Source: Pseudomonas parakoreensis (GTDB lineage: Bacteria > Pseudomonadota > Gammaproteobacteria > Pseudomonadales > Pseudomonadaceae). Taken from it: a stretch of DNA of 64,000 bases. A program made the position numbers and the translations under genes. The notes below the pieces were generated by a model. The model was not told where the DNA came from. It searched no databases and saw only the letters and a program-made list of their open reading frames with translations. Positions 17,442 through 27,888 of this stretch are shown here, piece after piece (the stretch's first letter is position 1; each line of letters begins with the position of its first letter). The stretch spans positions 372,001 through 436,000 of the forward strand of contig NZ_BQHY01000001.1 in assembly GCF_021602155.1 (NCBI RefSeq), given 5' to 3'.

Positions 17442-18806
17442 TCAGGAACGGGTCGGTGGCTTGCGCAACAGACTCGCCGCCATCACCCCGAGGAACACCA
17501 CACTTACCAGCAACACCGCCCACAAGCCGATTTTCTTCCAGTTGGTTTCAGCCACCGCCGCTGTGGTGGCCGGGGCGGTCGGCATGGTGACCACATCGCC
17601 CTGCACCGTCGCCTTGCCGAGCGTCGCGAGCTTCTGCGGTTTGAAATCCGGAATCAGCGTGCTCAGTGGCAGATTCGCGGTTTTCACCGTCGGATTGCCC
17701 AGCGCCAGGCTGTACGGTCCGTCACCGCGCGCGAGGAAAATCACCTGCGTCGCCCGCACCGCGTATTTCAGGCTCGGTGCCTGCTCGCCCAGGCCACCGC
17801 CGCGCTCATCCACGCTCAGTTTCAATTGCTGCACGGTTTGCCCGTACAACTGCAATTCGTTCTGCACCACATCCTGACCGTTCTGGGTCAGGCGATACAG
17901 CAAACCGTTGCCCAGGGGTTGCCACGGCAGGCTGCTTTCGCGGCGGCCCGCGAGTGTGACCGGCGCCAGACTGTTCGGTTGTTTCAGCTCAACCTGCACC
18001 CGCTCGACATTCAGCCCCATCGGCAACTGCCAGGTGTACTCGCCGGATTGAGTGCTGCTGCTCGTCAACGCTTGCGACCAGACCAACGGCAGCGGCACGT
18101 TGCGTGGATCGCTGCTTTTCAATTGCACCGCAGTGAGGATGGGTGCCGAGGTGGACGCCTCCCACAGCAGACGCAGATAACGCGCGGATTGCCCCGGCAG
18201 CGTCACCTCATGCTGTTCGATACGCTCGTCGGAAAACGTCAGGCGCGCCACCTGCCCTTCGCCCCACGCCTGCCAATGCTGCAAGTCGTCACTGGCCTCG
18301 ATGCTGAAACGCTGGAAGCCGTCGCGCTCGCTGGTCCAGTCAAGAATCAGCTGCTGCAGCGGCGCCTTGATCGCGCTGGCATCGAGCAGCCAGCCGCGCA
18401 GCACTTCCTCACCGGCCTCCAACTGAGTTGACGGCTGCACTTCCACCAGCGTGCCGGTGGTGGTCGATTGCACGCGCACGTTCGGCGCCCGCTCGCTGGC
18501 GTCGGCGGCGTTGTACAACGGGAACCACTTCACTTCATGCAACTGCCCGTCGTCGCGGGTCTGCGCCGATTCCCGGGCCAGGGCGTAGGCCTGCGGCTCG
18601 CCAGCAGCGTTGAACACGCGCAGGTCGCTGAGATCGGTCTGACGGGCCTGCAATTGCGCGCTCAGCGGCAGATCGAGGCGATACCACGGGCCGTTGCCAC
18701 TCACCGTCAGCGGCACCTGCGTGGCGAAGTCCGCCGGTTTTTCCTGCGCGCCGGCAGCCATCACCACGCCCAGCGCCAACCACCCCAGATTCAGCATGCG
18801 ACTCAA
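17442..18806 (-). CDS. DUF3999 family envelope protein
   Basis: 454 residues with an N-terminal signal peptide (MLNLGWLALGVVMAAGAQ), a large extracytoplasmic beta-rich region and a C-terminal transmembrane helix (IGLWAVLLVSVVFLGVMAASLL) followed by a short basic tail. This is the architecture of DUF3999 proteins, of unknown function. The preferred start is TTG at 18806: AAGGAG sits 7 nt upstream and the codon overlaps the stop of the preceding gene (18803-18805); ATG 18797 is the alternative. It is translationally linked to the DUF2339 gene. Confidence 0.85.
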   Translation of the reverse strand: MSRMLNLGWLALGVVMAAGAQEKPADFATQVPLTVSGNGPWYRLDLPLSAQLQARQTDLSDLRVFNAAGEPQAYALARESAQTRDDGQLHEVKWFPLYNAADASERAPNVRVQSTTTGTLVEVQPSTQLEAGEEVLRGWLLDASAIKAPLQQLILDWTSERDGFQRFSIEASDDLQHWQAWGEGQVARLTFSDERIEQHEVTLPGQSARYLRLLWEASTSAPILTAVQLKSSDPRNVPLPLVWSQALTSSSTQSGEYTWQLPMGLNVERVQVELKQPNSLAPVTLAGRRESSLPWQPLGNGLLYRLTQNGQDVVQNELQLYGQTVQQLKLSVDERGGGLGEQAPSLKYAVRATQVIFLARGDGPYSLALGNPTVKTANLPLSTLIPDFKPQKLATLGKATVQGDVVTMPTAPATTAAVAETNWKKIGLWAVLLVSVVFLGVMAASLLRKPPTRS

Positions 18807-21800
18807 GATGAAACTCCTTCGGTATCCGGCACGGGTTTGTCCGCCACCGGCTCGGCTTCGACACGCTTAGGCGGCAGCGGCGCAAAGTAGCCCACTACCA
18901 ACAGCAACACGCCGACGCCGATAAACGAGACGATCCGGGCCAATCCGCCACGGTTGCTCAATTCGACAAAAATCAGTTTGGCCACCACCAGCGCAATCAG
19001 CGCCGCGCCGATCAGCCAGACTTCGCGCCGGTGACGCAAATGCCCGCCGATCATCAGACCCAATGCCATCAGGGTCCAGACGATGGACAACCCGGCCTGC
19101 ACCAGCATCGATTCGAGCAGCAGATCCAGCTCGAACGGGATCCCCGCCCAATGGTGCGCGGCGCGGGTCACCAGCGCGGTACAAAAGGCGAACAGCGAAA
19201 CCCCGGCGACCAGTTGCGTGGCGTACTCGGCGTAATCCTTGCGCAGGGCAAACTGCGTCACCGCATGGCGCGACCACACGTACACCCCGAACAGGGCAAA
19301 CAGCAGGCCCAATTCCAGCGGGTTGACCAGCGGTACGTACGGCAGTGGCTCGGCATTGCCGTCGCTGAAGCCGTTGGCCAGCCAGAACCACGCCAGCATC
19401 AGCACTGCCAACGGCGCAGCGGCATACAAACGATATTCGCGCGAGAACGCGGCCACCGGCCAAGGCCAGTTGCGTGGAGCCGCCGCCAGCAACAGATACA
19501 GGCTCGGCAGGATCGCCCAGCCGAGCCAGCGCCAGGCGTTGTATTGCTCGGACAACAGCAGCAAGCCGTAGCGCATCTCCAGCGCCAGCACGCCGATCAG
19601 CAGCCAGCAACCCAGCACATGCGCCGTGCTCAAGGCCCGTGCCGGCAACATCGGCGCCAAGCGTCGCAAGCTGAAGAAGTGCACGACGAACACCAGCCCC
19701 CACGCCAGCCAGCCGAAGTTCGCCGCCGGGTGATAACGCGAATGCCACGCCGCCAGCAGCACCAGCCCCGCCGCCGGGATCAGCAAGGTGCAGAGCAGAC
19801 CCAGCGCCGGCCATTTCAGGCGCAGCGCCAACAGCGTCCACAACGCCACGCTCAGCGCGGCGACCAGCAGCAACAGCGGCGCCTGCAGATTCAACGGCGC
19901 AAAACGCAGCACCTCACTGAACCACGCCAACGCCCACCAACCGGCGCCCCACACCAGCAGCACTTCAGACAGACGCTGCAAACCCAGCGCATCGAACGCC
20001 GAGGCATGATTGCCCAGTTGCAAACGCCAGGCACCGACCAGCGCGGCCAGCCCCAACACCAGTGGCGTCCAGAAGCTGCCATGGGCCAGCGGCCGCAATC
20101 CTTCGCTGGCCAGCGGCCCGAGCAACTCGGGGCCGGCCAACAAGAACGCCGTGCCACCGATCAACTGCAACAACAGGCCGAAAACAAAACTCACGCGCTG
20201 CTTGAGGTACAGGCTCAGCCAGATGATCAGCAAGCCGCTCGCCGCCCACAGCGCACTCGCGGTTTGCCACGGCAGCACGAACAGCACCGCCAGATTGATC
20301 AGCACCAACCCCGCCAGCAACACCACCGACAAGCCGCGCAGCAGCCGCACATCGCCGCGCACCATCTCGTCCCGTGCCGCCAGCAGCATGCCGGCGATCA
20401 ACGCCAGACCGATCAGCGATGCGCTGAGCAACCCGCTCCACCCGGCGCTGAACACCGCTGCCGAATCCTCGCCCGCGCCTTGCAGACGCAACAGGAACAG
20501 CGCACCGCCGAGCAACTGCACGGCGAACGCGGTGAACAGGAACGTACGCGATTGCAGGCGCAGGCCGACAAACAAGGTCACCAGTCCGGCCAAGGCCCAA
20601 CTGATCGCTGTCGCCTGAACAAAGAAAAACAACGGCGCCAGCAAATACAGGAAGGTCAGGCCCAGCGCCGCGAGTACCGGCAAACCCTGGCGCTCCCACG
20701 GCGAAGCCTGTTCCGCCGAGGCTTTGCGCAATTGATAGAAACTGAACAGCAGCGCGAAGCCGAGCATCAACGCGCCCAACGGTGCGCCGTCGAGCAGACT
20801 GCTTTCGCCGACCCGCAACTGACTGAGGAACGCCAGCGCCGAACCCAGTTGCAGCAACAGGGCAAACGCTCGGGCGAACGGCCGCTGCTGACGCAGACCG
20901 AGCCAGAAAATCCCCGCGCCCTCCACCGCCCAAGCAGCAGAAGTCCAGCGCGCATCGAGGCCCAGCGGGATCGCCAGACTGGCGAAAATCACCCCCAGCG
21001 CCAGACAGGTTTCACCCAGCAACAAGGCGCGGCCGCCCATCAACACCCGGGCCAGGCCCATGTAGATCACGCCCAGTGCGAGTGCGCTGAACGCAGCGGC
21101 GAACTCCAGGTGCTGCACCAGCGCAAACTGCAAACCGAAGCCCACGAGCGGCGGGCCGAACAGCATTGTGCCGTCGACGTAGTCGCCCTTGCGCGCCGAC
21201 CAGTGCAGCAGCGCCTCGCGATCGCCGTCCGCCGGCGCATCGGGCATGTCTAGCAACTTGCGCCGGGCAAACAACAGGCCGATGGCCAGGTACATCAGGA
21301 AGAACAGAATCAGGAACGGTTCCGTGCTCCACAGCAACTCGGGCGCATACGAACGCAGCCCCCAGGCGAAACCGATGCCGAACGTGCCAACGAATCCGAT
21401 CAGGTTGAGCAGGCGCCAGGCCTTGAACCAGGCGATGGCAAGGATGCCGGCATTGAGCAGAGCGAAATAGCTGAACAGCGCCACATGGTTGCCGGCGCCG
21501 GTCGAGGTCAGGATCGGCGCGGCGAAACCGCCGAGCGCAGCGGCGGCGGCCAGTCCAAGAGCATCCTGGGTGATGGCGAGAATGGCCGAAAACACCGTGA
21601 CCGCCACCAGCAAACCCAGCGCGGCGGACGGATCAAGCAACGGATGCAGTCGCATCGCCGCAAACACCGTCAGGTACAGCACTGCGATCCCGGTGCCCTG
21701 CAGAATCAGCGCATAGCTGCTGTTGCGCCGACGCAACCACCAGCCCAGCGCCAGCAGGGCCAACGCCGCCGCCGCGACGCCGGCATAACGCAATTCGATC

Positions 21801-22399
21801 GGCACCACCATGCCTTCGGTGGCATAGCGCAGCAGGAACGCCAGACCGAAAAACAACAGCACCACACCGACCCGCAACACCGTGTTGCCGCCGAACAGCC
21901 AGTTGCGCGCAGCGCTGATGCCGCGCTCGATCAGGTTCGGGCCACGGGGTTCGGCAGGTTGTGTGGGGACTGCAGGCTCGTCGGTGACGGCGTCCAGACG
22001 CCAGACATCGGCCGGCAGCGGCTGGCTGGTTTCGCTGGCAACTGCAGAGATCGGTTCGAGTTCCGGCGGTAGTTCCCAGACCAGCTCAGGGGTGGCGGCG
22101 GATGCTTGTTCGGCAACGATGACGGGGTCGACGGCAGCGTCCGGAGTCGGCGCCATGCTCGGCGGTGTAGTGCGCACGCCGGCACCTTCAAGCAGGAACA
22201 GTCGCTGCTCGACAGCCTGCAAGGCGACTTTGGCCTGCTCCAGTTGGCGCTGCTGTTCGGTGGCCTGCGAGCCAAGCCGGGCAAGGCGCAGCGTTTGCCC
22301 GATCGCCAGCCCGAGCAGCGCCCCCAATAGCGCGGCGCTGAACGACTCATCAAGCAGCCAGCCGAGCAGCAGCCCGATCAACATGAACATCCATTGCAT
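18803..22399 (-). CDS. DUF2339 family polytopic membrane protein
   Basis: A giant inner-membrane protein of about 1198 residues. It starts with a hydrophobic segment (WMFMLIGLLLGWLLDESFSA), followed by a coiled-coil-like Gln/Glu-rich stretch (SQATEQQRQLEQAKVALQAVEQRL), a Pro/Ala linker to about residue 165, then more than twenty hydrophobic helices to the end. This is the DUF2339 layout; function is unknown. ATG 22399 is chosen because AGGG lies 9 nt upstream. It is paired with DUF3999, suggesting a shared envelope complex. Confidence 0.88.
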   Translation of the reverse strand: MQWMFMLIGLLLGWLLDESFSAALLGALLGLAIGQTLRLARLGSQATEQQRQLEQAKVALQAVEQRLFLLEGAGVRTTPPSMAPTPDAAVDPVIVAEQASAATPELVWELPPELEPISAVASETSQPLPADVWRLDAVTDEPAVPTQPAEPRGPNLIERGISAARNWLFGGNTVLRVGVVLLFFGLAFLLRYATEGMVVPIELRYAGVAAAALALLALGWWLRRRNSSYALILQGTGIAVLYLTVFAAMRLHPLLDPSAALGLLVAVTVFSAILAITQDALGLAAAAALGGFAAPILTSTGAGNHVALFSYFALLNAGILAIAWFKAWRLLNLIGFVGTFGIGFAWGLRSYAPELLWSTEPFLILFFLMYLAIGLLFARRKLLDMPDAPADGDREALLHWSARKGDYVDGTMLFGPPLVGFGLQFALVQHLEFAAAFSALALGVIYMGLARVLMGGRALLLGETCLALGVIFASLAIPLGLDARWTSAAWAVEGAGIFWLGLRQQRPFARAFALLLQLGSALAFLSQLRVGESSLLDGAPLGALMLGFALLFSFYQLRKASAEQASPWERQGLPVLAALGLTFLYLLAPLFFFVQATAISWALAGLVTLFVGLRLQSRTFLFTAFAVQLLGGALFLLRLQGAGEDSAAVFSAGWSGLLSASLIGLALIAGMLLAARDEMVRGDVRLLRGLSVVLLAGLVLINLAVLFVLPWQTASALWAASGLLIIWLSLYLKQRVSFVFGLLLQLIGGTAFLLAGPELLGPLASEGLRPLAHGSFWTPLVLGLAALVGAWRLQLGNHASAFDALGLQRLSEVLLVWGAGWWALAWFSEVLRFAPLNLQAPLLLLVAALSVALWTLLALRLKWPALGLLCTLLIPAAGLVLLAAWHSRYHPAANFGWLAWGLVFVVHFFSLRRLAPMLPARALSTAHVLGCWLLIGVLALEMRYGLLLLSEQYNAWRWLGWAILPSLYLLLAAAPRNWPWPVAAFSREYRLYAAAPLAVLMLAWFWLANGFSDGNAEPLPYVPLVNPLELGLLFALFGVYVWSRHAVTQFALRKDYAEYATQLVAGVSLFAFCTALVTRAAHHWAGIPFELDLLLESMLVQAGLSIVWTLMALGLMIGGHLRHRREVWLIGAALIALVVAKLIFVELSNRGGLARIVSFIGVGVLLLVVGYFAPLPPKRVEAEPVADKPVPDTEGVSS

Positions 22400-22454
22400 G
22401 GTCGATATCCCTAAGCGCAAAGGCCAATCCGGGAAGATTAGCGCAGCCTGATCC

Positions 22455-22533
22455 AAAAAGATCGCAGCCTTCGGCAGCTCCTACAGGGTTATGTGAACAC
22501 CTGTGTAGGAGCTGCCGAAGGCTGCGATCTTTT
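22455..22533. repeat. REP doublet, family C (GATCGCAGCCTTCGGCAGCT type)
   Basis: Inverted 30-bp arms 22455-22484 and 22504-22533, ending in A- and T-runs. It lies between glgP and the DUF2339 gene and could serve as a terminator for glgP. The family recurs at 35.3 and 36.7 kb. Confidence 0.88.
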
Positions 22534-22567
22534 CCGGCGCGCCGATTATATCGAGCCCAGCGAAAAG

Positions 22568-25018
22568 TTACTCCAGTGCCTTCCAGATATCCGTGGCGTA
22601 CTCACGAATGGTCCGGTCAGAGGAAAACCAGCCCATCCGCGCCGTGTTGAGCACTGCCGAACGCCACCAGTTGTTAGCGTCGTGCCAGTGCGCATCGACG
22701 CGTTTCTGTGCTTCCCAGTAGGAATCGAAGTCGGCGCAGACCAGGAAGCGGTCGTAGTCCACCAGCGAATCAATCAGCCCGGTATAGCGCGACGTGTCAT
22801 CCGGCGAGAACACGCCACTGCGGATCGCTTGCAGCACGTCGCTCAAACGGTGCGACGCGGCGATGTCCGGCGCGGCGCTGAACTCGTGGTTCTGTTTGCG
22901 CGCTTCAACCTGCTGCGCACTGAGGCCGAAGATGAACATATGCTCGGCGCCGATGCGCTCGCACATTTCCACGTTGGCACCGTCGAGGGTGCCGATGGTC
23001 AGTGCGCCGTTGAGACCGAACTTCATGTTACTGGTGCCCGACGCTTCGAAGCCGGCCGTGGAAATCTGCTCGGACAAGTCCGCCGCCGGAATGATGCTCT
23101 CGGCGAGGCTGACGTTGTAGTTGGGCAGGAACACCACCTTCAGCAAACCACGCACGGTCGGGTCGTTGTTCACCACCCGGGCGATGTCGTTGGTCAGCTT
23201 GATGATCAGCTTGGCCTGGTGATAACTCGCGGCCGCTTTACCGGCGAAGATCTTCACCCGCGGTACCCAGTCCACTTCCGGCTCGGCACGAATCGCCTGA
23301 TACAGCGCCACCGTGTGCATCAGGTTGAGCAACTGGCGCTTGTATTCGTGGATCCGTTTGACCTGCACGTCGAACATCGCCGCCGGATTGACCGCGATCC
23401 CCAACCGCTCGTGAATCAGATAGGCCAATGCTTTCTTGCTGTGCAGGCGCTGCTCGGCGAAGGCTTTGCGGAACGTGGTTTTCTCGGCGAACGGCTCCAG
23501 ATCGAGCAAGCGCTCTTCCGGGTTATCCAGCACCTGCGGGCCGAGTGCATCGACCAGCATCGAGGTCAGTTCGGAGTTGGCCTGGAACAACCAGCGGCGG
23601 AAGGTGATGCCGTTGGTTTTGTTGTTGATCCGCTCCGGGTAGAGCTTGTGCAGTTCGGCGAACACGGTCTTGCGCATCAGTTGCGTGTGCAGACCGGATA
23701 CGCCATTGACGCTGTGCGATCCGAGGAACGCGAGGTTGCCCATGCGCACCCGACGACCGTTGTCTTCTTCGATCAGCGACACCGCGCGCAGCACGTCGAA
23801 ATCATGAATGCCCTTGGCGCGCAGCGAGTCGATGTGCTGCGCGTTGATCAGGTAAATGATCTGCATGTGCCGCGGCAGCATGCGCTCCATCAAACCGACC
23901 GGCCAGGTTTCCAGCGCCTCGGGCAACAGCGTGTGGTTGGTGTACGACAGCGTGTCGACGGTGACTTGCCACGCCGCATCCCAGGCCACGTCGTAGACGT
24001 CGACCAGTTGCCGCATCAGTTCGGCGACGGCAATCGAGGGGTGGGTGTCGTTGAGCTGAATCGCTGCATGGTCGCCCAGAGTCAGCACCGAGGTGTGCAT
24101 GTTGCGATGGCGACGCAGCAAATCCTGCAGCGAAGCCGCGACGAAGAAATATTCCTGACGCAGGCGCAATTCCTGCCCGGCCTCAGTGCTGTCCGCCGGG
24201 TAAAGCACCCGGGAAATACTTTCCGCGCGAGCTACCTCAGCCACCGCGCCCAGGTGATCACCGGCGTTGAAACGCTCCAGGTGCAGATCTTCCATGGCGC
24301 GTGCACGCCACAGGCGCAGAGTGTTGACGCTCGCCCCACGCCAGCCGACCACCGGCGTGTCGTAGGCAATCGCCCGCACGGTTTCCGCCGGCGACCAGAC
24401 CTGTTTGGTCTTGCCACTGGCATCGGTGACGGTTTCGACGCTGCCACCGAAGCCAATGGTGTACACCACTTCCGGACGCTCAAACTCCCACGGGTTGCCG
24501 AAATCCAGCCAGTGCTCGGTCTGTTCCTGCTGCCAGCCATCGACGATGGCCTGGCGGAACAACCCGTGTTCATAACGAATGCCGTAACCGTGCCCGGCAA
24601 TGCCGAGGGTCGACATGCTTTCCATGAAGCACGCCGCCAGACGCCCGAGGCCGCCATTGCCGAGTGCCGCGTCAGGTTCCAGCAGGCGGATCCGTTCCAG
24701 ATCGACGCCCAGTTCGGTCAGCGCTTCACGGGCGACGTCCAGCAGGCCGAGGTTGCTCAGGCTGTCGTAGAGCAAACGGCCGATGAGAAATTCCAGCGAG
24801 AGGTAATACACCCGCTTCTGGCCTTTGCGGTAGATCTGCCGGGTGTGGTCCATCCAGTGTTCGACCATGTGGTCGCGTGCCGCCAGGGCAATGGCTTCGA
24901 ACCAGTCATGGTCAAAGGCGTGATCCGGGTCTTTGCCCACCGCATAGGTGAGCTTGGTCAGGACGGCATCGCGGAATGCGGCCACCTCTGCTTCGCGAAC
25001 TAGTGGTTCTTGAGTCAT
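22568..25018 (-). CDS. glgP: glycogen/starch/alpha-glucan phosphorylase
   Basis: 816 residues, the standard size. It releases glucose-1-phosphate from alpha-1,4-glucans using pyridoxal phosphate. Diagnostic segments are LSLEFLIGRLL, LGNGGLGRLAACFMES, the VKRIHEYKRQLLN block and the cofactor-lysine region EASGTSNMKFGLNGALTIGT. The ATG at 25018 follows GAGG. No other glycogen genes lie next to it; it appears to be transcribed alone. Confidence 0.97.
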   Translation of the reverse strand: MTQEPLVREAEVAAFRDAVLTKLTYAVGKDPDHAFDHDWFEAIALAARDHMVEHWMDHTRQIYRKGQKRVYYLSLEFLIGRLLYDSLSNLGLLDVAREALTELGVDLERIRLLEPDAALGNGGLGRLAACFMESMSTLGIAGHGYGIRYEHGLFRQAIVDGWQQEQTEHWLDFGNPWEFERPEVVYTIGFGGSVETVTDASGKTKQVWSPAETVRAIAYDTPVVGWRGASVNTLRLWRARAMEDLHLERFNAGDHLGAVAEVARAESISRVLYPADSTEAGQELRLRQEYFFVAASLQDLLRRHRNMHTSVLTLGDHAAIQLNDTHPSIAVAELMRQLVDVYDVAWDAAWQVTVDTLSYTNHTLLPEALETWPVGLMERMLPRHMQIIYLINAQHIDSLRAKGIHDFDVLRAVSLIEEDNGRRVRMGNLAFLGSHSVNGVSGLHTQLMRKTVFAELHKLYPERINNKTNGITFRRWLFQANSELTSMLVDALGPQVLDNPEERLLDLEPFAEKTTFRKAFAEQRLHSKKALAYLIHERLGIAVNPAAMFDVQVKRIHEYKRQLLNLMHTVALYQAIRAEPEVDWVPRVKIFAGKAAASYHQAKLIIKLTNDIARVVNNDPTVRGLLKVVFLPNYNVSLAESIIPAADLSEQISTAGFEASGTSNMKFGLNGALTIGTLDGANVEMCERIGAEHMFIFGLSAQQVEARKQNHEFSAAPDIAASHRLSDVLQAIRSGVFSPDDTSRYTGLIDSLVDYDRFLVCADFDSYWEAQKRVDAHWHDANNWWRSAVLNTARMGWFSSDRTIREYATDIWKALE

Positions 25019-25277
25019 CGATAGGACCTCGAGCGAGCGGGGAATTGTCTGAGCCTAGACGGTCTGACCGACGGTAGAGGCGCAGGTTCGGCAGTTTTTC
25101 CGAAGTCGGTGAGATCGCCCGGCATTACCTTGGCGAGTGGGCTAATGAATGCAGGGGCCGTGCCGGACTGAATGGCATTTACACGGCGTTTGCAAAAATC
25201 TGGCGAAAGGTTGTTCAAAAATCCACCAGTCCCGGTATGATCGCGCGCCCTGATGCATACACGCCTGGTAACCCCCG

Positions 25278-25715
25278 ATGATGAAGCCCAACCTGATTGC
25301 CGCCGCCGAGATCGACCGTCTCGATACGTGGGCCAAATATTCGGCCCCGATGTGCGGCTCTTGTGTCTCCAGCTGCTGCACCCTGCCGGTCGAGGTCAAG
25401 ATCAAGGACCTGGTACGCATCGGCGTGGTCGACGAGTTCGAGCTGGGCGATCCGCCGAAGAACATCGCCAAGCGCCTGCAAAAGGAAGGGCTGGTCGAGC
25501 GCTTCAACCAGAAGTCGGGGATCTTCACCCTGCAGCGCATGAGCAACAACGATTGCTACTACCTGGATCGTAAAAGCCGCCTGTGCACCATTTATGACAA
25601 GCGCCCGGACACTTGCCGCAACCACCCGAAAATCGGCCCGCGGCCGGGGTATTGCGCGTACAAGCCGAAAGAAGTCGAGCGGGTGCAGAATTCGCGGTCG
25701 ATCGAGAAGTTCTGA
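25278..25715 (+). CDS. YkgJ family cysteine-cluster protein
   Basis: 145 residues with clustered cysteines (CGSCVSSCC near residues 26-34, then DCYYLDRKSRLCTIYDKRPDTCRNHP), the pattern of the YkgJ/CxxCxxCC family thought to bind zinc or an iron-sulfur cluster. Two adjacent ATGs (25278, 25281) could start it. It is a single gene, divergent from glgP and convergent with typA. The partner and reaction are unknown. Confidence 0.85.
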   Translation: MMKPNLIAAAEIDRLDTWAKYSAPMCGSCVSSCCTLPVEVKIKDLVRIGVVDEFELGDPPKNIAKRLQKEGLVERFNQKSGIFTLQRMSNNDCYYLDRKSRLCTIYDKRPDTCRNHPKIGPRPGYCAYKPKEVERVQNSRSIEKF

Positions 25716-25750
25716 CCTTTCCTGATATTTTCGGCCCTGTCCGGCCGCCA

Positions 25751-25840
25751 TCGCTGGCAAGCCAGCTCCCACATTGATTGTTGTCGTACACAAGATTCAT
25801 GTGCGACGCAAAACCCTGTGGGAGCTGGCTGCCAGCGATG
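25751..25840. repeat. REP doublet, family A
   Basis: Arms 25751-25773 and 25817-25840 of the GCTGGCAAGCCAGCTCCCAC family; the right arm has lost one T (GAGCTGGCTGCCAGCG). It lies between the convergent YkgJ-type gene and typA. Confidence 0.85.
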
Positions 25841-25880
25841 AGGCCAGCACAAACCCCGCACAAATCCCGGACAAACAAAA

Positions 25881-25914
25881 ACGCCCCCGGTCTCGCGACC
25901 GGGGGCGTTTTTTC
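25881..25914. terminator. bidirectional Rho-independent terminator after typA
   Basis: A 12-bp stem (ACGCCCCCGGTC / GACCGGGGGCGT) with a 4-nt loop, T-rich on the right and A-rich on the left. It ends typA on the minus strand and could also stop transcription coming from the YkgJ-type gene. Confidence 0.88.
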
Positions 25915-25928
25915 AAGCTCGGGCTGAA

Positions 25929-27749
25929 TTACGCCTTGGCTTTCTTGGCAGCGCGGGTACGCTCGCTTTCGTCCAGGATCTTCTTGCGAAGACGGATGGA
26001 CTTAGGAGTGACTTCGCACAGCTCGTCTTCCTGGATGTATTCCAGAGCCTGTTCCAGAGTGAAGCGAACAGGTGGCACCAGAGCGATGGTTTCGTCTTTA
26101 CCCGAAGCACGCATGTTGTCGAGCTTCTTGCCTTTGGTAGGGTTCACACCCAGGTCGTTGTCGCGGCTGTTCTGACCAACGATTTGACCGTTGTAGATCT
26201 CCTGGCCGTGTTCTACGAACAGCTTGCCGCGAGCCTGCAGGGTTTCCAGCGAGTAGGTCAGTGCCTTGCCGGTTTCAACCGAAACCAGAACGCCGTTCTG
26301 ACGGCCGGACATGTGGCCCGACTTCACTGGCGCGTAACGGTCGAAGATCGAGGTCAGGATGCCAGCGCCGTTGGTCAGGGTCAGGAACTGGTTACGGAAA
26401 CCGATCAGACCGCGAGCAGGGATGTTGTATTCCAGACGAACACGGCCCTTGCCATCCGGCACCATGTTGCTCAGGTCGCCTTTACGCAGACCCATCTCTT
26501 CCATGACCTTGCCCTGGGATTCTTCAGGGATGTCGATGGTGACGTTCTCGAACGGTTCCTGCTTCACGCCGTCAACTTCACGGATGATCACTTCAGGACG
26601 GCCCAGGGCCAGCTCGAAGCCTTCGCGACGCATGGTTTCGATCAGTACCGAGAGGTGCAGCTCACCACGGCCGGAAACCTTGAACTTGTCAGCCGAGTCG
26701 CCTTCTTCAACGCGCAGTGCAACGTTGTACAGCAGCTCTTTGTCCAGACGATCCTTGATGTTACGGGAGGTCACGAACTTGCCTTCTTTACCGCAGAATG
26801 GCGAGTCGTTTACCTGGAAGGTCATGGAAACGGTTGGCTCGTCAACGGTCAGCGGCTTCATCGCCTCGACGGTGTTGATGTCGCACAGGGTGTCGGAGAT
26901 GAACAGCTCGTCGAAGCCGCTGATGCAGACGATGTCGCCGGCTGCTGCTTCTTCAACGTCAATGCGGTGCAGACCGTGGTGACCCATCAGCTTCAGGATA
27001 CGACCGTTGCGGCGCTTGCCGTCGGCGCTGATCGCGACAACCGGGGTGTTCGGCTTGACGCGACCACGAGCGATACGGCCAACACCGATAACACCCAGGA
27101 AGCTGTTGTAGTCCAGAGCGGAGATCTGCATCTGGAACGGACCGTCACGGTCAACGGCCGGAGGCGGAACGTGGTCGACCACTGCCTGGTACAGCGCAGT
27201 CATGTCTTCGCCCATGGCGGTGTGGTCCAGACCGGCGATGCCGTTCAGGGCCGAAGCGTAAACAACCTGGAAGTCCAGTTGTTCTTCGGTCGCACCGAGG
27301 TTGTCGAACAGGTCGAAGATCTGGTCCAGAACCCAGTCCGGACGCGCGCCTGGACGGTCAACCTTGTTGATCACCACGATTGGACGCAGGCCGGCTTCGA
27401 ACGCCTTCTTGGTCACGAAACGGGTTTGCGGCATAGGGCCGTCTTGAGCGTCAACCAGCAGCAGAACGGAGTCAACCATCGACATTACGCGTTCTACTTC
27501 GCCGCCGAAGTCGGCGTGGCCCGGGGTGTCCACGATGTTGATGTGGTAGCCGTTCCAGTTGATGGCGGTGTTTTTCGCCAGGATGGTAATACCGCGCTCT
27601 TTTTCCTGGTCGTTGGAGTCCATCACGCGCTCGTCGTTGAGCTCGTTGCGCTCCAGGGTGCCGGATTGACGCAGGAGTTTGTCTACCAGGGTGGTCTTAC
27701 CATGGTCAACGTGGGCAATGATGGCGATGTTACGTAGATTTTCGATCAC
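25929..27749 (-). CDS. typA: translational GTPase TypA/BipA
   Basis: 606 residues. The GTPase domain has the P-loop [17 protein letters not shown] (about 9-25), the switch sequence [26 protein letters not shown] and NKVD, followed by EF-G-like domains and the BipA-specific C-terminus. It binds ribosomes and affects 50S assembly, cold growth and stress adaptation. It is monocistronic with its own terminator. Confidence 0.97.
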   Translation of the reverse strand: MIENLRNIAIIAHVDHGKTTLVDKLLRQSGTLERNELNDERVMDSNDQEKERGITILAKNTAINWNGYHINIVDTPGHADFGGEVERVMSMVDSVLLLVDAQDGPMPQTRFVTKKAFEAGLRPIVVINKVDRPGARPDWVLDQIFDLFDNLGATEEQLDFQVVYASALNGIAGLDHTAMGEDMTALYQAVVDHVPPPAVDRDGPFQMQISALDYNSFLGVIGVGRIARGRVKPNTPVVAISADGKRRNGRILKLMGHHGLHRIDVEEAAAGDIVCISGFDELFISDTLCDINTVEAMKPLTVDEPTVSMTFQVNDSPFCGKEGKFVTSRNIKDRLDKELLYNVALRVEEGDSADKFKVSGRGELHLSVLIETMRREGFELALGRPEVIIREVDGVKQEPFENVTIDIPEESQGKVMEEMGLRKGDLSNMVPDGKGRVRLEYNIPARGLIGFRNQFLTLTNGAGILTSIFDRYAPVKSGHMSGRQNGVLVSVETGKALTYSLETLQARGKLFVEHGQEIYNGQIVGQNSRDNDLGVNPTKGKKLDNMRASGKDETIALVPPVRFTLEQALEYIQEDELCEVTPKSIRLRKKILDESERTRAAKKAKA

Positions 27750-27888
27750 TTGTGTATCTCGATCAGAGGATTCGGTTTGCTGACAAGTCTTGGCAGCGAT
27801 TAACAGTAGTGTCCGGCATGGCCGTTACAGCTTGACGGCGGTGTCGGGGGGCCGGTGACGCAGGCCACAGGCAAACAGCCCCGGGCAC

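Noticed and set aside
19031-21253. A 740-codon plus-strand frame opposite the DUF2339 gene
   Set aside because: The product is almost entirely Gln/Arg repeats, arising from Leu/Ala codons on the other strand; there is no ribosome-binding site.
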